64,000 nucleotides of DNA from Promethearchaeota archaeon (lineage in GTDB: Archaea > Asgardarchaeota > Lokiarchaeia > Sigyniarchaeales > SOKP01), in contig JAFGOA010000066.1 of assembly GCA_016926735.1 (NCBI GenBank), positions 36,675-100,674 on the forward strand, written 5' to 3'. The notes beneath the pieces are model-generated. The model searched no databases and had not been told where the DNA came from. It saw only the letters and a list, made by a program, of their open reading frames with translations. The translations under genes were made by a program, and so were the position numbers. Numbering within the stretch: the first letter of the stretch is position 1; each line of letters opens with the position of its first letter. Of the stretch, positions 1 through 10,021 are shown in pieces.

Positions 1-1
1 T

Positions 2-385
2 GGAGTGCTACTATTCTCTTATAGTTTTGAAAAGGGAGAAGAAGTTGAAGATTCAATGTTAAAAGGATCAATACTTATTGGTATTAATCATATTTTGGCG
101 AATTTTATAAATAAAAAAGATAAATTAGAATTAATAAAAATGAAAGATAGAGACATAACTTTTGAGTTTAATTCCCAATTAGGTTATGGATTATTACTAT
201 TATCTAAATTCAATAATAAAATCATATCAAAAACAGTAAGATCATTTATGAATAGATTTGCAACAGAATTTCAAGATTTATTGAATAAAATAAACAATGA
301 AAAAAAGATTATTGACACTTCTGAATTTATCAATACTAAAGCTATTATGAAAGAATATTTTTGGTCTTTTCTTCAAAAAGAATAG
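2..385 (+). CDS. C-terminal part of a membrane sensor-like protein with longin/roadblock-like tail (5'-truncated by window edge); paralog of the next gene
   Basis: Frame is open to the left edge. GVLLFSYSFEKGEE...ILIGINHILANFINKKDKLELIKMKDRDI aligns by eye with GVLLYSYQFEKSSE...ILIGLNHILSEFTNKTDQIDILQTKNADI of the 451-1569 ORF. Confidence 0.7.
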   Translation, partial: GVLLFSYSFEKGEEVEDSMLKGSILIGINHILANFINKKDKLELIKMKDRDITFEFNSQLGYGLLLLSKFNNKIISKTVRSFMNRFATEFQDLLNKINNEKKIIDTSEFINTKAIMKEYFWSFLQKE

Positions 386-450
386 AGATTATGTTTTTTT
401 TTATAATCAAAGCTTTATTAAATATGAACACTAATTGATTATTTAATATA

Positions 451-1569
451 ATGAATGAAGTATTTTCGAATTCCTTAAGTATCGGTTTATTATTATCTAT
501 AGGATTTAGTATCATTGTTATTTTTTATTTAATTCTGAAAAAAAAAAAATATGGGACACCCTTTATCTCAATATTATTAATCTCTATAGTATTTATCATT
601 GGTATTCTTTATCAAATTATTATATACTTTTCTTTAAATTCTCATTTATCTGAAATAACAAATAAAATTTTATTTAAATTTGTAATAGTTATTGAAAGTT
701 CTATAGCACTATTAAGTGTGATAGTATATAGTTTTCTTAAACAATATGGAAAACTACCAATATTTTCCTTGTTGTTCCTCATATTCATATTCAGTTTAAT
801 AATTGGAACTTTAATATCAGAGGATTCTATTAATATGTATATTATAATTGATTCTTCTATACATTATTCTTTTAATTTAACAATTAAGATTACAAGTCTC
901 TTATTTAACATTTTTATAATAATATTTATAATTCGAACTATAATAGATATTAAATCGATTATAGAATCACGAAGTTTCATTCTTGTATTTTATATATATA
1001 CATTTATTCTATTTGCTTCTCTGGGTTTTTTTTTATTTTATATTATTATAGAATTAATTGAAATTAGATTTTTATCTGTTGTATTTTGGTGGATTTTTGT
1101 AGTCCTAAATGGAATTATCATTATTTCAAAACCAGAATTATTTTTAAAATTTTCTAATAAAATATTTATCATTCATATATACCATAAAACAGGAGTTTTG
1201 CTATATTCATATCAATTTGAAAAATCATCTGAAAATATTGGAGAATCTCAAATATGGGGAAATATCCTTATAGGACTTAATCATATTCTTTCTGAATTTA
1301 CAAACAAAACTGATCAAATTGATATTCTTCAGACAAAAAATGCAGATATCTATGTTAATTACAGTAATAAATATGGATTTGCTATTCTAGTATTAGTAAA
1401 TCATAAAAATTCTTATATAGAACATTCTGTTAAAATATTAACCAAAGATTTTAAAGAATATTACAAAGAAGAATTATTAGAATTAAGAGATATAAATAAA
1501 ATCATAAATGTTTCAGAATTTAAAGAAGCAAAAAGAATAATAGAAAAAAATTTTAGCCTATATCTTTAA
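451..1569 (+). CDS. Multi-TM (about 7 TM) protein with C-terminal soluble longin/roadblock-like domain
   Basis: 372 aa; seven or so hydrophobic segments followed by a ~130-aa soluble tail shared with the upstream gene fragment. Confidence 0.75.
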   Translation: MNEVFSNSLSIGLLLSIGFSIIVIFYLILKKKKYGTPFISILLISIVFIIGILYQIIIYFSLNSHLSEITNKILFKFVIVIESSIALLSVIVYSFLKQYGKLPIFSLLFLIFIFSLIIGTLISEDSINMYIIIDSSIHYSFNLTIKITSLLFNIFIIIFIIRTIIDIKSIIESRSFILVFYIYTFILFASLGFFLFYIIIELIEIRFLSVVFWWIFVVLNGIIIISKPELFLKFSNKIFIIHIYHKTGVLLYSYQFEKSSENIGESQIWGNILIGLNHILSEFTNKTDQIDILQTKNADIYVNYSNKYGFAILVLVNHKNSYIEHSVKILTKDFKEYYKEELLELRDINKIINVSEFKEAKRIIEKNFSLYL

Positions 1570-1578
1570 AGAGGATTT

Positions 1579-3177
1579 TTACCAATTTTTCTTATTTTTA
1601 AGGAGTTTATAAATATATGAATCAACCAAGGCTTCCCAAGATGCTACAATAATATTTTCATGGGCACCAATTGTTCCCCAACTTGTTTCTTTATCATGTG
1701 TTTCAGCTAAAACTCTAACTTTTGATTCCGTCCCCTCTTGATTTATTATTCTTACTTTAAAATCAGATAAATCTATTTCTTTTATACTAGGATAAAAATA
1801 TACTAAGGCTTTTTTAAGTGCATTATCTAAAGAATTAACAGGACCATTACCCATAGCAGCTGTGTGAAAATCCTGTCCTTCAACTTTTACTTTTATTGTT
1901 GCTTCAGAAATGAGATTATCTTCGTACATTTCTGTAAAGACTCTAAATCCTTCCAATTTAAAAAATTTTTTTCTGTAATAATTTGGGTCTTGAATGTTCA
2001 TATCCATACTTCTCATTAAAATTTCTAAAGTTCCTTCAGCACCTTCAAAGGAATATCCTTGGTTTTCTTTTTGTTTTATTATATCCAAAATCGCTGTCAA
2101 TTTTGGACTATCTTCTTTAAAATTTAAATTAAATTTATTTGCCATATGCATTATTGAACTTTTTCCAGCTAATTCAGATACTTTTATATTCCGTGAATTA
2201 CCAACAAGCTCGGGATTTATATGTTCATATGTATTTAAATTTTTAAGTATTGCTGAAATATGAATCCCTCCTTTGTGTGAAAAAGCATTTTTTCCAATAA
2301 AGGGTTGATCTACATTACTTGGTAAATTTGCCATTTCATAAATAAAATGAGAGATCTCAGTAAGATTTTTTAGATTTTCCTTTTTGATACTTTCAATACC
2401 TAATTTTAAATTGAATATAGGTATAATTGTAGTCAGATCTGTATTTCCACATCTTTCACCAAATCCATTCATCGTACCTTGTATCATTTTAGCACCATTC
2501 TCCCATGCTTCAAGAGCTATAGCATTAGCCATACCACTATCGTTATGGGCATGAATCCCTAACTGAATATCGCTAAATCTTTGTTTAATCTCAGAAAAAA
2601 TAGATTTAATCTCATAGGGTAATAACCCTCCGTTTGTATCACATAATACAATCCATGAAGCACCAGCTTCTTTTGCAGCAGAAATTGTTTGTAGACAATA
2701 TTCTTTATTACTTTTAAATCCATCAAAAAAATGCTCTGCATCAAATAACACATCAATGTTATTTTTTGTTAAAAATGATATAGTATCTTTAATCATTTTA
2801 AGATTTTCATCTAAAGTTGTCTCCAAAGCATCTGTTACATGTAAGTCCCAAGTTTTACCAACGATCGTGGCTTGTTCTGTTTTTGTTTCTAATAAAGCTT
2901 TGATACTTTTATCATTATCTACTTTTGTATTTTTTCTTCTTGTGTAACTAAAAGGATATATTTTTGTATTTGATAAATCTAATTCTTGTATTTTCTTAAA
3001 TAATTCTATATCTTTTGGATTTGAACCAGGCCATCCTGCTTCAATCATTGGAATTCCAAGATCTTCTATTATTCTTTCAATAATTCGAATTTTATCTTCT
3101 ATTGAAAAAGCTATTCCTGTCTTTTGAGCCCCCTCTCTTAATGTTGCATCATATATTAAAACTTCATTATTTTTCAT
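1579..3177 (-). CDS. cimA: (R)-citramalate synthase / alpha-isopropylmalate synthase family (HMGL-like TIM barrel plus LeuA dimer domain)
   Basis: 532 aa; YDATLREGAQKTGIAFSIEDK, HAHNDSGMANA, GTMNGFGERCGN, HKGGIHISA; C-terminal regulatory domain. Length and motifs fit the CimA type. Confidence 0.88.
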   Translation of the reverse strand: MKNNEVLIYDATLREGAQKTGIAFSIEDKIRIIERIIEDLGIPMIEAGWPGSNPKDIELFKKIQELDLSNTKIYPFSYTRRKNTKVDNDKSIKALLETKTEQATIVGKTWDLHVTDALETTLDENLKMIKDTISFLTKNNIDVLFDAEHFFDGFKSNKEYCLQTISAAKEAGASWIVLCDTNGGLLPYEIKSIFSEIKQRFSDIQLGIHAHNDSGMANAIALEAWENGAKMIQGTMNGFGERCGNTDLTTIIPIFNLKLGIESIKKENLKNLTEISHFIYEMANLPSNVDQPFIGKNAFSHKGGIHISAILKNLNTYEHINPELVGNSRNIKVSELAGKSSIMHMANKFNLNFKEDSPKLTAILDIIKQKENQGYSFEGAEGTLEILMRSMDMNIQDPNYYRKKFFKLEGFRVFTEMYEDNLISEATIKVKVEGQDFHTAAMGNGPVNSLDNALKKALVYFYPSIKEIDLSDFKVRIINQEGTESKVRVLAETHDKETSWGTIGAHENIIVASWEALVDSYIYKLLKNKKNW

Positions 3178-3700
3178 GATTTATCATCAACTTCTTATGA
3201 GTTATTTCTATTTTTTATTAATCTCGAAATTTTAAACATAGAATAATTATTATGGGAAATTTTATTTTAAGAATAAGTTTAAAATTTCTTTTATGAATTT
3301 AAATAATTCCAATATTAATAATTCTAACTTCCAATGGAATTATTATTATCTTCATAATTAATAAGAAATTAGAAAACATAATTTTTATTTTTTATTACAG
3401 TTAAACTAAAATTTAAACAAAGAAGACTAAATAGATTTTAAATTTTCTTACGAGTATAATTAAGAATTTCTAAAAAGAAAAAGAACAGATGAAATAATAT
3501 ATAATATATAATAGCAAGAATTAACTGAATAATCCAAATAATATTTTTTATTTTATTTAAGTCATTTCATTAAAAAAATCATAATAGAGAAAAGTAATAC
3601 TCAATATAAAGATTAAATTTTCTAATATTATTATTGGTTAATGAAAAATTAATAGACAGTAATATTTTTTAAGTCGTGTTAACTTGAAAAATATGAATAA

Positions 3701-3952
3701 TTGTATATTATTAAAAATAATCACGGGGTTATTATTATATCAAGACAAGCAGAAAGCCAAGATATTGAATGGGCGAGGGATTGGAATACAATTGTTAATG
3801 TTTTTAATATAATAGAAGAATTAAAGGTAGAATTAACTAAACTAGATGTCAATTATTTAAGAGAATTGCAGCAAAAAATATTGATTCTTAATTTAGAAAA
3901 ATATGCATGGTCACTTCAAAATTATATTATAGATAAATACACAAAAGAATAA
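3701..3952 (+). CDS. Small hypothetical protein (83 aa)
   Basis: ORF with TTG start in an otherwise non-coding ~880-bp gap; no recognised domain. Confidence 0.35.
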   Translation: MYIIKNNHGVIIISRQAESQDIEWARDWNTIVNVFNIIEELKVELTKLDVNYLRELQQKILILNLEKYAWSLQNYIIDKYTKE

Positions 3953-4066
3953 TATATCGATAGATTTTCACTATTATAAATAAAACTTTAGTATAGTTAT
4001 ATTATATTATAAAAATAAGACTTCTAATAACATTAAGATAAAAATATATTATTTGCCTAAAATGAA

Positions 4067-4825
4067 TCAATTTTCCTTTCCTATTTCTTGCTCTTCCTCG
4101 ATTATTTTTGATTCTTCAATAATTTTACTCGTACCATTGTTTTTTTCCAATAATTCCGTAAGAATTACATTATTAAAAGACATAAGTATACGTGGAGTAT
4201 ATCCTTCTGCTAAATAATTTCCATCATTTATTTCTTCTTTTAAGGGAAATAACTGTTTTTCCATAATACTTGAACCCATATATTCCTTTTTGTATTCTCT
4301 GTATCCATAAATTTTATTCTTTACAATTACCATTTTTCTACTATATCCCTCAGGTAATCCAATTTTTTCTAAAATTAATAAGATTTTTTCTCTTGATAAT
4401 GATTCCAGTAATTGCAAATCTTTTTCAGTTCCTTCATAAGAGGGGCCCTCTTGAATATGCTCATAGTCTATTTCCTTTTCAAGACCCGTCATAATTTTAA
4501 ATGCCATTGTCTCATCACCCTCATCAACAGCAGTTATTTTATAGGATATAGCATATTGATCCCTTATTTTTGGAGCTATTTTTGCCGCTACAAATTTCAT
4601 TCTTGTTGTAACGTTATTTCCATGCCAAATCCAAACCCGATATCTTTTAGGATCGATAAATAAAGTTATAAAATCAGAATCTAATAAATCATATAAGAGA
4701 ACATCTTTTTGTATTTCTAATTCTTGGAAATCTTGCATTTCATCATTAAATTGAAATACTACTATCTTTTCGGCTTCCTTATTCGATATCGGAGCTTTTT
4801 TAGCTGATTGTTTTTGTTTAGACAT
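4067..4825 (-). CDS. Gelsolin-like domain protein
   Basis: 252 aa; LLYDLLDSDFITLFIDPKRYRVWIWHGNNVTTRMKFVAAKIAPKIRDQYAISYKITAVDEGDET resembles the gelsolin repeat core (D-x-hydrophobic-hydrophobic-D...hWxWhG...A...A...Y...h..hDEGxE). Confidence 0.72.
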   Translation of the reverse strand: MSKQKQSAKKAPISNKEAEKIVVFQFNDEMQDFQELEIQKDVLLYDLLDSDFITLFIDPKRYRVWIWHGNNVTTRMKFVAAKIAPKIRDQYAISYKITAVDEGDETMAFKIMTGLEKEIDYEHIQEGPSYEGTEKDLQLLESLSREKILLILEKIGLPEGYSRKMVIVKNKIYGYREYKKEYMGSSIMEKQLFPLKEEINDGNYLAEGYTPRILMSFNNVILTELLEKNNGTSKIIEESKIIEEEQEIGKEN

Positions 4826-4923
4826 TGGTTAATTAATATATATATTTTTGAGATTTTTAAAAATTACTCATTTACATTTAGGTAAATTTATATCAATATA
4901 AATATGATAGAAAAACGAATAAG

Positions 4924-5028
4924 TGCGGAAAGGGAGATTTGAACTCCCGAAACTCCTATGAGACTGGATCTCTCAGAGAATCATCTCTTCTGAGTCCAGC
5001 GCCTTTGACCAGACTTGGCAATTCCCGC
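4924..5028 (-). tRNA. tRNA-Leu (anticodon CAG), class II, with a 19-nt intron after position 37 (intron approx. 4970-4988)
   Basis: Reverse complement GCGGGAA TTGCCAAGTCTGGTCAAAGGC ... CTGGA-CTCAGA-[intron]-A-TCCAG ... CTC-ATAG-GAG variable arm, CGGGAGTTCAAATCTCCC T arm, TTCCGC-A. Stems pair by eye. No encoded CCA. Confidence 0.93.
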
Positions 5029-5041
5029 ATTAATCTTTTGG

Positions 5042-5719
5042 TTAGTCATTAAAATAAGAATTAGGATTAAAAACTCTTTCAATATCTTTTTCATCGAATT
5101 CACCGCTCCAATTTTCTTTTAGAACAGCAAATTCATTGGTATTATTCGGATTTATAATAGTATGAAAAGTTCCTAAATCATGTTCAAAAATACGTCCAGA
5201 TTCTACGAAATAATGAACTTTACTACCAGTTAGTATAATAGGTTTACCTCCTAATATTTCCCATTTTTCATTTCTTTTTTTATGAGTTTGGATAGAAATA
5301 CCTAAATTTGGTTTTATAAATAATAAATTATAATCAAGATATGTAAATTTTATACTATACCATTTCGATAAAAAATCTGTATATCCAGAAGGAACTTTAT
5401 GAGTATTTATAAATTCTTGAGGGTCAATATTCTTTTTTTCATTATTTTCATATATATAAGGATCATAGATAATCTCATGATTTGATATATCTAAATTGTA
5501 TTCTATTTCTAAAGGAGACTTAGATTTATTTATAATCATATAATAATTATTGGGGGCAATTTTTAACTTATTTAAAGAAATATTTTCAATAAGAAATTCT
5601 GTATGATTGATAATGAAAATCTTATTTAACAATTCTTCTGGTATTCTTATTATAAGTATTTTTGGACCATTTTTTCTTAGTAAAGTACCCTTCTCAGGTT
5701 CTATTATTTCTTTCTTCAC
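5042..5719 (-). CDS. Cupin protein with mannose-6-phosphate isomerase type-II-like C-terminal domain
   Basis: 225 aa; LGISIQTHKKRNEKWEILGGKPIILTG...FEHDLGTFHTIINP...FAVLKENWSGEFDEKDIERVFNPN pattern. Confidence 0.6.
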   Translation of the reverse strand: MKKEIIEPEKGTLLRKNGPKILIIRIPEELLNKIFIINHTEFLIENISLNKLKIAPNNYYMIINKSKSPLEIEYNLDISNHEIIYDPYIYENNEKKNIDPQEFINTHKVPSGYTDFLSKWYSIKFTYLDYNLLFIKPNLGISIQTHKKRNEKWEILGGKPIILTGSKVHYFVESGRIFEHDLGTFHTIINPNNTNEFAVLKENWSGEFDEKDIERVFNPNSYFND

Positions 5720-5866
5720 TTATTAAAACTCTTTTTTGTTATTGATATATGAAATGAATATTTTATTTTTTAAAAAAACTACATTTGATCATTTTGCATT
5801 CAATAAATTTTTTATTAGAAAAGAAGAGATTTAATACTATTTTTTGAAAAGGTCAAGGTTGTAAAT

Positions 5867-6790
5867 CTATTTTATCACATAGGTTAATTTTTTATTTTCT
5901 TCTATATCGAGACATAATTCATTACGTATAACATTTCGAATAATATATCCGGCAATGTGTAGTATTGAATCTTTTAAGATATTATCTGCATCCATACTTG
6001 CACTACATGGATATGAGTGATGAGCTCTACTGATTTTTTCATTAATAGAACTATCATGATTCTTAAATTTTTTAAAATAATCACCTCTTAACTGCTGCAA
6101 AATAAAATATGTAGACCCGCAGGGAGCACTTATATGTACACATACATCTTCTATGTAATTTTCCTTTTGATTAATTTTTAAGGATACTTTTGGTGTCCCT
6201 ATTTTAAAAATATCAATAAACTGATCAATATATTGGTGATTTTTAGTAATATTAAAATCTATTTTATTATATTCATCTTCTTCTTTATTGAGAGCACAGA
6301 ATGGTTTGGGAAAGGCTGCTTGAATTCCTTCTTTTTCAAAAGCTTTTAATACTTGAATCTGTAATCCAGGAGGGACCCATGAGGGATCTTCCAACGGTAT
6401 TATAATAGCTTTTACTTTTTTTTTATTCAACAATTCAGGTAATCCTGAGAGTAAATCTTTATGGATATTTATAACTAATAAAAAGTCAAGTTCTGGAAGG
6501 TTATGGGGAAGAAATTCATTTGGATCGTCAATAAATAGAGGAATATTCTCTCCAATTTTCTGATAATAATACAATTTATCTGATGAACTTAATAACCCCC
6601 TTCTACATTTATCACATTTAATTTTAAGTTCTAAATCTTCACAAGCGGTACAAAATTGATCATTATTAATGAGATGACCAATAAATCTCTCTGCAAATGT
6701 TTTTGCTTCTGGTGTAGAACCATATATAATTCCCAACCTTAATTTATTGTTCTCAAGATTCATTATAATGTTTATTATAAAGAGGTTCAA
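5867..6790 (-). CDS. DUF166 family protein
   Basis: 307 aa; CxxC...CxxC region plus PLEDPSWVPPGLQIQV, AFPKPFCAL, ISAPCGSTYFILQQLRG, HHSYPCSASMDADN, typical of the DUF166 family. Confidence 0.75.
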   Translation of the reverse strand: MNLFIINIIMNLENNKLRLGIIYGSTPEAKTFAERFIGHLINNDQFCTACEDLELKIKCDKCRRGLLSSSDKLYYYQKIGENIPLFIDDPNEFLPHNLPELDFLLVINIHKDLLSGLPELLNKKKVKAIIIPLEDPSWVPPGLQIQVLKAFEKEGIQAAFPKPFCALNKEEDEYNKIDFNITKNHQYIDQFIDIFKIGTPKVSLKINQKENYIEDVCVHISAPCGSTYFILQQLRGDYFKKFKNHDSSINEKISRAHHSYPCSASMDADNILKDSILHIAGYIIRNVIRNELCLDIEENKKLTYVIK

Positions 6791-6911
6791 AATTTTAATT
6801 ATTATTATAATATTTCATAATCATATTATTTCTTTAGATGAACATGTTCTTTTCTTATAAAAAAAAAACTTTTAAATATTATAACAGAGGTATATCTAAT
6901 TATTTTCAAAA

Positions 6912-7433
6912 ATGATCGATATGAATGAAAAGAAAACATTAACAATTAGAAAAATATTGAGAATTATTTTTGCTGTATTAATGTTCCTTATTCTCGTTTT
7001 GCCAATGTACAATATAACAAACTATATGAGTATCATTAATCCTTCTTCAAGTGGAATAGCAGAGTTAAAACCTATAAATAGTCTTATTAATTTAGAAAAA
7101 TATGGGGGTTCTCCTTGGATACATGTAAATCATATATATGTTATAATTCTCGGAATAATAATGTATCTTGGTATGATATTAGCAATTTTAAGTATAAAAG
7201 ATAATTTTAATAAAAAAATGAAAGGATTTACATGGATAATAAGTTCGATTCTAATACTAATCCCTAGTTTACTTTATATGTTTACCCCTTTTGATGCCGA
7301 CTTAACTGGTACTATGGAGATAGTCACAAATTATAACGGAACAATTATGATAAATGCGGGAGCTATATTAGCTTGGATTATGATAATTTTGATAATTACT
7401 GAACAATTTATCCTTGTAAAAAAGAGAACGTAA
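6912..7433 (+). CDS. Four-TM membrane protein of unknown function
   Basis: 173 aa; four hydrophobic stretches; no recognised domain. Confidence 0.6.
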   Translation: MIDMNEKKTLTIRKILRIIFAVLMFLILVLPMYNITNYMSIINPSSSGIAELKPINSLINLEKYGGSPWIHVNHIYVIILGIIMYLGMILAILSIKDNFNKKMKGFTWIISSILILIPSLLYMFTPFDADLTGTMEIVTNYNGTIMINAGAILAWIMIILIITEQFILVKKRT

Positions 7434-7558
7434 TTAAATAATAAAGTTAAAATTATTAAAAAATATTAATTCAATAATCTCTAATTTATATCTCTTTTTT
7501 TTATAAAAAAAATCTTTACAAGTTTGATTTCTTTTTTAGAATATAATGAAATTTTATT

Positions 7559-8419
7559 TTGAATAATCACTATTGTTCTATTAAGATGAACACACAAAAT
7601 CATATATTCTCTGAGATTTTAGAGAATTTAGCATTTATATTTAATAACTCGGATATAAAATATTCTTTAATTCCTATAAAGAGTAATAAGAATTTAATAT
7701 ATGAAATAAAACTTAGTAGTAAGGTTAATAATACTTCTGATGAATATATTATAAAGAAATTACAAAAAGAATCTGCGACGATCGAATATAATGTGATCAA
7801 ACGAGTTAAAAAACAAAATATAAAAGTTCCTTCTATTTTACATTATAAAAATCCTATTATTATCCAAGAAAAAATAAAAGGACCTAATTTATGCGATTAT
7901 ATCAATACTCCTCTCATTGGAAAGAATGATTTTACAAAAGTGAGAAAGAAGGATAAGGATCGTCTTTATGAAATCATAAAACAATTAGCGAAGTGGTTAG
8001 CTACGTTTCATAATAAAAATATTGTTTCTAGTGAAAATGATGAAAAAATAATTGTTTTGAATAAAGGAGATACTCGACTAAAGAATTTTATTTTAAATGA
8101 AGCGGACAATATGATATATGGTATTGATTTTGAAGAATCATATGAAGGGAATTATATTGATGATATTGCATGGATTTGTTGTTCATTAATTGATACAAAT
8201 CCAGGTGTTTTTGAAATGGAATGTCCACTCCACAAAATAGAATTGTTAAATCTATTCCTTAGAGAATATTTCATTATAAATCATAACTTTAAATTTTCAT
8301 TTGAAAATTTTACACAGACTTTAATTGAAAATTTAAATAAGGTAATTATTCGAAGGGGATTAGGTTTTGGATTTCTCAACAAAAATACTTTCCTTAATAA
8401 AATAATAAAAGAGATATAA
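7559..8419 (+). CDS. Protein-kinase-fold / aminoglycoside phosphotransferase-like protein
   Basis: 286 aa; YIIKKLQKESATIEYNVIKRV (Lys and Glu), IIQEKIKGPNLCDYI hinge, LNKGDTRLKNFIL catalytic-like loop, IYGIDFEESYEGNYIDDIAWIC DFG-like segment. Confidence 0.65.
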   Translation: MNNHYCSIKMNTQNHIFSEILENLAFIFNNSDIKYSLIPIKSNKNLIYEIKLSSKVNNTSDEYIIKKLQKESATIEYNVIKRVKKQNIKVPSILHYKNPIIIQEKIKGPNLCDYINTPLIGKNDFTKVRKKDKDRLYEIIKQLAKWLATFHNKNIVSSENDEKIIVLNKGDTRLKNFILNEADNMIYGIDFEESYEGNYIDDIAWICCSLIDTNPGVFEMECPLHKIELLNLFLREYFIINHNFKFSFENFTQTLIENLNKVIIRRGLGFGFLNKNTFLNKIIKEI

Positions 8420-8534
8420 TTAATATTTATATTATCGATTTTATAAGACTTATATTTTAAAGAATAGTTAAAAAGAATTACTTATATTAGATATTCATAA
8501 AAAAATCTATAAAAAAATAGTAAGGATAAGAAAA

Positions 8535-9287
8535 ATGAGTGGAATTACAGATTCTAAAAGTGCTATAAAGAAGATATTAATGCTTATTGAGGGAATTAAA
8601 GGTTTAAATTCAGATTCTATTCCAAAATTAATAGAACAGCCTAATAATTTGCTTGGTTCGGTTGAAGCCTTTGAAACTGAAAAGAATAATAATTTAAAAA
8701 CAATTGAAACAAATACAGATGAAATAAATAAATTAAAAACGAAAATATCTCAAAATGATCGAGATACATTGAAATTGGATGAGGAAATTAAGGATCTAAA
8801 CAATAAGAAACAAGAACATTTAAATAAAATTCAAGAAATTCAAAATAAACTTGTAGAAGTACAAGAAACAATTAAAACCAAAAAACAGGAACTTGAATCA
8901 AGAACAAGTAGATTAAAAGAACTAGATAATAAAATTTCAAATCTTAAGGTAGAACAAGAAAAATTTGAGGAAAAAATTAATGCACTTCAAAAAGAATTAG
9001 AAGGAAATTATAATAAAAGAAAATTATATGTAGAAACTTATATGAATCGCGTTGCAGCTATGAATCTTTTAATAAAAAAAGAATATATTCAATCGGCTCA
9101 AATTAAATTAATAAAAGCACTTCAATTAGATGCATCTTTGGATTTGAAAAGTATTTTAATTGCAATTGATATGAAAGAAGATAAAGCAAAACAAATCCTC
9201 AAAAAAATGGTTGAAGAAAATGGACCAATAAAATATGATGAGAGTGCTGGTACAGTTACCTTAACACAGGAGGTGGACTTTAAATGA
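8535..9287 (+). CDS. Coiled-coil protein with C-terminal winged-helix-like domain
   Basis: 250 aa; long heptad-rich E/K/L segment, then a ~75-aa C-terminal helical domain resembling wHTH. Confidence 0.65.
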   Translation: MSGITDSKSAIKKILMLIEGIKGLNSDSIPKLIEQPNNLLGSVEAFETEKNNNLKTIETNTDEINKLKTKISQNDRDTLKLDEEIKDLNNKKQEHLNKIQEIQNKLVEVQETIKTKKQELESRTSRLKELDNKISNLKVEQEKFEEKINALQKELEGNYNKRKLYVETYMNRVAAMNLLIKKEYIQSAQIKLIKALQLDASLDLKSILIAIDMKEDKAKQILKKMVEENGPIKYDESAGTVTLTQEVDFK

Positions 9288-10021
9288 GTACATCAAAAGA
9301 AGTTATAAGTTTGATTGAGCAATTTGAAAATATATTTGATGCATATCAACAATCTCTTAAGAAGAATTCTGATGAAATAATTCAAAATCTTAGCTCAATT
9401 TGGAAAAATATGAAATCAGAACAGGATGAAATAGTTAAACTCGAGGAAAGAATAAGAACTCAAAACTCTGAATTAACTGAATTGAGAACTAAATCAGCTG
9501 AATTAGATAAAAAAATTGAAGATCTTAAATCAAACAAAGAAGAACTTAATTCTAAAATCATTGAACTTACTTCAACTCTTGAGAGAAACACAACTGAATT
9601 AAAGAAACCAGAATTTGAACTTGAAACAATTCTTTCTAATTTATCATCAACAAATGAGAAAATCCAAGAAAAAGAAGGAGAAAAAACAGTTTTAGATCAA
9701 AAAAAATTGAGTAATGAACAAAAAGAAGTTGATTTAAAAAACAGTTTCTCTGAAGAAAAAATGGAAGTATTAGAAAATCAGTTAAAAGAAATCCGGATTA
9801 AGAATTTCTTTAGTTCTTTCTTAATAGAACATTCCGATGCAGAAGTACCCGAAGTTGAGATTTTAGCAACAATTATGAATAGAGCAGGACAAGCAAATCT
9901 AGAAGATTTAAAGAAATCTTTAGGCATTCCTCCAATTATGGCAGTAAGAACTATTAAACAATTAGCTGTAAAGGGAATTATTAATTTAAATGAAAATACC
10001 AACGAAATAACTATGAATTAA
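9284..10021 (+). CDS. Coiled-coil protein with C-terminal winged-helix-like domain; overlaps the upstream gene by 4 nt (ATGA)
   Basis: 245 aa; same architecture as upstream gene; C-terminus EILATIMNRAGQANLEDLKKSLGIPPIMAVRTIKQLAVKGIINLNENTNEITM reads as wHTH. Confidence 0.67.
   Translation: MSTSKEVISLIEQFENIFDAYQQSLKKNSDEIIQNLSSIWKNMKSEQDEIVKLEERIRTQNSELTELRTKSAELDKKIEDLKSNKEELNSKIIELTSTLERNTTELKKPEFELETILSNLSSTNEKIQEKEGEKTVLDQKKLSNEQKEVDLKNSFSEEKMEVLENQLKEIRIKNFFSSFLIEHSDAEVPEVEILATIMNRAGQANLEDLKKSLGIPPIMAVRTIKQLAVKGIINLNENTNEITMN

Noticed and set aside
1994-2263. Plus-strand ORF 89 aa opposite cimA (also 2559-2756 and 2756-2947)
   Set aside because: Shadow ORFs of a well-supported conserved gene; sequences look like antisense of coding DNA.
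3701-3952. Possible relationship between the small proteins at 3701-3952 and 53240-53554 (shared NYLREL...K)
   Set aside because: Only a short shared motif in charged helical segments; too weak to claim homology.
4270-4663. Plus-strand ORFs 74 and 83 aa opposite the gelsolin-like gene
   Set aside because: Antisense shadows without recognisable domains.
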